Origin: Calditrichia bacterium
GTDB lineage: Bacteria > Calditrichota > Calditrichia > RBG-13-44-9
Length of the DNA: 8,659 bases
Assembly: GCA_026991005.1 (NCBI GenBank)
Contig: JALXCH010000061.1
Span: forward strand, 1-8,659
Reading direction: 5' to 3'
Position numbers and translations under genes: made by a program. The notes beneath the pieces are model-generated. The model had not been told where the DNA came from, searched no databases, and saw nothing but the letters and a program-made list of their open reading frames with translations. Positions 6,704 to 8,659 of the stretch are shown here, one piece after another; position 1 is the first letter of the stretch; each line of letters opens with the position of its first letter.

Positions 6704-7267
6704 ATGAAAATTAAAGCTATTCAAGTGCGGAAGGGAAATGTGATTGAGTTTCGTGGTGATTTGTATAAAGTTACAGAAGCCGTCCACGTAACGCCGGGGA
6801 AGGGACAGGCGCTGATGCAAATCAAAATGAAGCGCCTTTCGGACGGAGTGAATGCCGAGCAGCGGTTCCGTCCGGACGAGAACGTGGAAAAAGCCACACT
6901 GATTACCCGGGAATACCAGTACCTTTACCAGGATGGCGATCATTTTGTATTCATGGACATGGAAACGTACGAACAAATTAGCCTGAGCAAAGATGCTCTA
7001 GGGGATGATGTGTACTATCTTCTGCCCGAAACGATTGTCCAGATTTTATTTCATGAAGGCACCCCGGTGGGTGTGGAACTGCCCGGTGTGGTGGAATTGA
7101 AAGTGGTGGAAACCCAACCGAATTTAAAAGGGGCTACCGTTTCCAGTTCCTATAAACCAGCCAAACTGGAAACCGGGCTCACCACCCAGGTACCTCCGTT
7201 CATTGAAGAAGGGGATGTCATTCGGGTGGATACTACCACCGGAAAATACATCGAACGTGCTAAATAA
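6704..7267 (+). CDS. efp: Translation elongation factor P
   Basis: EF-P binds between the P and E sites of the ribosome and relieves stalling at runs of prolines. The 187-residue length is typical. The three beta-barrel domains are present: an N-terminal KOW-like domain (about 1-63), a central OB domain (about 65-127) and a C-terminal OB domain (about 130-187) ending in the usual VRVDTTTGKYIER-like block. The tip loop is VTPGKGQA with lysine at position 33, equivalent to the modified lysine 34 of E. coli EF-P. This fits lysylation by an EpmA-like enzyme or use without modification; no modifying enzyme is in the window. The Shine-Dalgarno AGGAG (6687-6691) is 12 nt upstream, a rather long spacing, and no better in-frame start exists. 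It has its own promoter and appears monocistronic or weakly linked to the TPR gene 105 nt downstream. Confidence 0.97.
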   Translation: MKIKAIQVRKGNVIEFRGDLYKVTEAVHVTPGKGQALMQIKMKRLSDGVNAEQRFRPDENVEKATLITREYQYLYQDGDHFVFMDMETYEQISLSKDALGDDVYYLLPETIVQILFHEGTPVGVELPGVVELKVVETQPNLKGATVSSSYKPAKLETGLTTQVPPFIEEGDVIRVDTTTGKYIERAK

Positions 7268-7315
7268 ACATCCGGCAGCGAAGAACCAATTTTCCGGAAA
7301 AAAGTATGATTAATC

Positions 7316-7346
7316 TTGGAAACGAAAGAGCAATAAACTAACTTAG
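7316..7346 (+). promoter_or_regulatory. Putative promoter of the TPR gene
   Basis: TTG at 7316-7318, a 20-nt spacer and TAACTTAG at 7339-7346 match TTG-N20-TAnnTTnG, with one mismatch to the Bacteroidota -7 box. The spacing is the same as upstream of efp. A sigma70 reading is weak here (TTGGAA-N17-TAACTT). Confidence 0.45.
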
Positions 7347-7362
7347 GTGTTTATAAACTGGC

Positions 7363-7371
7363 AGGAGGTGA
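7363..7371 (+). promoter_or_regulatory. Shine-Dalgarno of the TPR gene
   Basis: AGGAGGTGA ends one base before the ATG at 7373, leaving 4 nt between AGGAGG and the start codon. It supports this start and the signal peptide that follows. Confidence 0.75.
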
Positions 7372-7372
7372 C

Positions 7373-8233
7373 ATGAAAGTCTGGAAGTCGCTTATAGGTT
7401 TTTTAACGGTGCTGATTTTCGCCACTGCAGTGATGGCGCAGGAAGCGGATCCTTCAGTGGAAGCCAAAAAGATGTACAATGAGGGGAATAAGTTATTAAA
7501 ACAGCGCAAAGTTGAAGAAGCCATTCAGAAATATAACGAAGCAATTACCAAAGATCCTGAGCTGGCGCTGGCTTACTACGGACTGGGATTGGCTTACAAA
7601 CTGAAAAAAGATTACCAGAAAGCGGAAGAGTATTATAAAAAAGCGCTGGAAAAAGATAAAAATCTGATTAAAGCTTACAATGCACTGGGCCTGCTTTACA
7701 CCAAGCAGGAGAAATACAGTGCTGCCCTGAATTCTTTTAAAGCAGCTTTACAAATTGATTCGGCCAACGTGAAAGCCAATTTTGGAATCGGGCTGGTTTA
7801 TTTGAAGAAAAAAGACTACAAGAACGCCCTTCCCTATTTTAAAAAGGCGGTGGAAATTAAACCCAATTACTCCAAAGCGTGGTTAAATCTGGGAACCTGT
7901 TACAGCGAACTGGGGCAATACGCCGAAGCGGTGGATGCTTTTCAGAAGGCGTTGGAGAACGAACGGCGTAAAACGCAGAAAGGCCTCATTTACCTGCGGC
8001 TGGGAGATGCACTGGCAAAATTGGGAAAAAATCAGGAAGCGATTTCTGCTTACAAGAACTGCCTGCAAACAGCCACGCGCAGCTATTTGAAAGGTGCCGC
8101 CAACTTTGGGTTGGGCGAAATTTACAAAAAACAGGGTAATAAAAGTCTGGCTATTAAATATTACACAGCGGCCTCTCACGACCGTGCCTGGAAGCAGGCC
8201 GCCCTGTACGAAATTGACATGTTGAAGAAATAA
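7373..8233 (+). CDS. Exported tetratricopeptide-repeat protein
   Basis: A 286-residue protein with a Sec signal peptide: basic MKVWK, a hydrophobic core at about 6-19 and a likely cleavage after VMA (20-22). There is no lipobox cysteine, so the mature protein should be periplasmic or outside the cell. The mature part is almost entirely TPR repeats: about 31-63, 64-97, 98-131, 132-165 and 166-199 as five regular 34-residue units, then two looser units at about 204-237 and 240-273. The first units show the usual pattern (for example AYYGLGLAY and AYNALGLLY at the first helix, and YQKAEEYYKKALEKD at the second). TPR superhelices bind other proteins or peptides; the partner is unknown. It is lysine-rich. 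It has its own putative promoter and a strong Shine-Dalgarno. The function is not assignable beyond protein-protein binding in the envelope. Confidence 0.9.
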   Translation: MKVWKSLIGFLTVLIFATAVMAQEADPSVEAKKMYNEGNKLLKQRKVEEAIQKYNEAITKDPELALAYYGLGLAYKLKKDYQKAEEYYKKALEKDKNLIKAYNALGLLYTKQEKYSAALNSFKAALQIDSANVKANFGIGLVYLKKKDYKNALPYFKKAVEIKPNYSKAWLNLGTCYSELGQYAEAVDAFQKALENERRKTQKGLIYLRLGDALAKLGKNQEAISAYKNCLQTATRSYLKGAANFGLGEIYKKQGNKSLAIKYYTAASHDRAWKQAALYEIDMLKK

Positions 8234-8241
8234 TTTCAAAG

Positions 8242-8249
8242 AAGGAGGT
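8242..8249 (+). promoter_or_regulatory. Perfect orphan Shine-Dalgarno in the rpsU leader
   Basis: AAGGAGGT is fully complementary to the usual 16S rRNA 3' end, yet no ATG, GTG or TTG follows at a usable distance. The closest candidates are CTG at 8254 (12-codon frame) and CTG at 8258 (71-codon frame overlapping rpsU out of frame). AGGA (8243-8246) can pair with TCCT (8252-8255). It may be a ribosome-binding leader element of rpsU or the start of an unrecognised short frame. Confidence 0.5.
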
Positions 8250-8267
8250 ATTCCTGACTGCAACCTG

Positions 8268-8289
8268 CCCGGGCTTTCCGGGAGCGTTT
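8268..8289 (+). terminator. Weak hairpin with short T-run after the TPR gene
   Basis: CCCGG (8268-8272) and CCGGG (8278-8282) form a 5-bp GC stem with loop GCTTT, followed after AGCG by TTTT (8286-8289). This is short for an intrinsic terminator and could equally be an attenuator or a plain leader hairpin of rpsU. Confidence 0.3.
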
Positions 8290-8357
8290 TAAGGCAGATG
8301 GAAAATCTTCAGAACGGGTTAAACCACAAACCATATTGAAAGGGGGTCGAGAACGGC

Positions 8358-8555
8358 ATGATTCACATCAAAGTGCGAGAGAACGAACCGTTCGAAAAAG
8401 CGCTGAAGCGATTTACCAAAGCCTGCGAGAAATCGGGACTGATGTCGGAGATCAAGAAGCATCAGCACTTTGAGAAGCCCAGCGAGCGCCGGAAACGCAG
8501 AGAGAATGCTGCGCGCCGGAAAATTCGTAAGCTGATGGCGGAACAACAGCGTTAA
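8358..8555 (+). CDS. rpsU: 30S ribosomal protein bS21
   Basis: bS21 is a small basic protein of the 30S platform, next to the anti-Shine-Dalgarno end of 16S rRNA, and is needed for efficient initiation. The 65-residue length and the pattern IHIKVRENEPFEKALKRFTK, then KPSERRKRRENAARRKIRK (about 43-59) are typical. The ATG at 8358 gives the normal N-terminus. The nearest Shine-Dalgarno-like run is GGGGG (8342-8346), 11 nt upstream, which is weaker than the perfect AAGGAGGT further upstream in the leader. It is followed after 24 nt by a YqeY-like gene; rpsU-yqeY is a common bacterial pair. I see no clear promoter in the 124-nt gap after the TPR gene. Confidence 0.95.
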   Translation: MIHIKVRENEPFEKALKRFTKACEKSGLMSEIKKHQHFEKPSERRKRRENAARRKIRKLMAEQQR

Positions 8556-8566
8556 TCGACCGAAAC

Positions 8567-8572
8567 GGGAGG
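8567..8572 (+). promoter_or_regulatory. Shine-Dalgarno of the YqeY-like gene
   Basis: GGGAGG lies 7 nt before the ATG at 8580, which makes this the clear start of the last gene. Confidence 0.75.
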
Positions 8573-8579
8573 CAACATC

Positions 8580-8659
8580 ATGGCTCTGCAAGAACAGTTG
8601 ATGGCCGATATGAAAGAGGCGATGAAGGCCAAAGATAAGATTCGCCTGGAAACCATTCG
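8580..8659 (+). CDS. yqeY: YqeY/GatB-Yqey-domain protein, N-terminal fragment
   Basis: Only the first 26 codons are in the window, and the frame is open to the edge. The visible part (MALQEQLMADMKEAMKAKDK, then IRLETI) is the typical start of the YqeY family, which reads as a helix with the DMKEAMKAKD block before the conserved R-L segment. YqeY proteins share a domain with the C-terminal region of GatB of the tRNA amidotransferase and are thought to bind tRNA, although their role is not established. Position directly after rpsU supports the call. The gene is cut by the window end, not shown to be broken. Confidence 0.8.
   Translation, partial: MALQEQLMADMKEAMKAKDKIRLETI

Noticed and set aside
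8298..8339. A 13-codon leader peptide frame (MENLQNGLNHKPY) before rpsU.
   Set aside because: It has only a poor AGG three bases upstream and no attenuation structure around it; too weak to list as a gene.

Overview
The window is bacterial chromosome carrying mostly core genes for replication, translation and the cell envelope, with two intergenic stretches full of short repeats. Organism, by inference only: a Gram-negative bacterium of the FCB type (Bacteroidota/Chlorobi/Calditrichota and relatives). The grounds are the holB - PSP1-domain gene - metG order, a MetRS with a KFSTS active-site loop and a fused C-terminal tRNA-binding domain, two promoter-like sites with Bacteroidota-type spacing (TTG-N20-TAnnTTnG), a WbqC-like gene, and GAA-loop hairpin repeats of a kind I recall from such genomes. 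Unlike Bacteroidia, several genes have good Shine-Dalgarno sequences, so a deeper or sister lineage is more likely than Bacteroidia proper. No marker gene here fixes the phylum.

Layout. Bases 1-203 are non-coding: a G-run tandem repeat (1-63) and a drifting 7-nt phased repeat (94-142). Bases 204-4208 form a tight plus-strand operon: holB (clamp-loader delta'), a PSP1/YaaT-family protein and metG (TTG start), with gaps of 19 and 17 nt. A minus-strand gene for a SAM methyltransferase with a C-terminal zinc ribbon (4230-5042) converges on metG with 21 nt between them. Bases 5043-5760 hold no convincing gene but contain a block of interleaved degenerate repeats (about 5238-5420) and a row of three hairpins that all have a GAA triloop (5546-5630). 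A WbqC-like gene (5761-6441) follows, then efp with its own promoter (6704-7267), an exported TPR protein with its own promoter (7373-8233), rpsU (8358-8555) and the start of a YqeY-like gene that runs off the window (8580-).

How the genes fit together. HolB, MetRS, EF-P and bS21 are housekeeping parts of replication and translation. The methyltransferase and the WbqC-like protein probably belong to surface-glycan or small-molecule modification, but nothing here shows their substrates. I found no clear new multi-gene system. The most unusual items are the GAA-triloop hairpin row, the two kinds of short repeat array, and a perfect but orphan Shine-Dalgarno sequence (AAGGAGGT) in the leader of rpsU.
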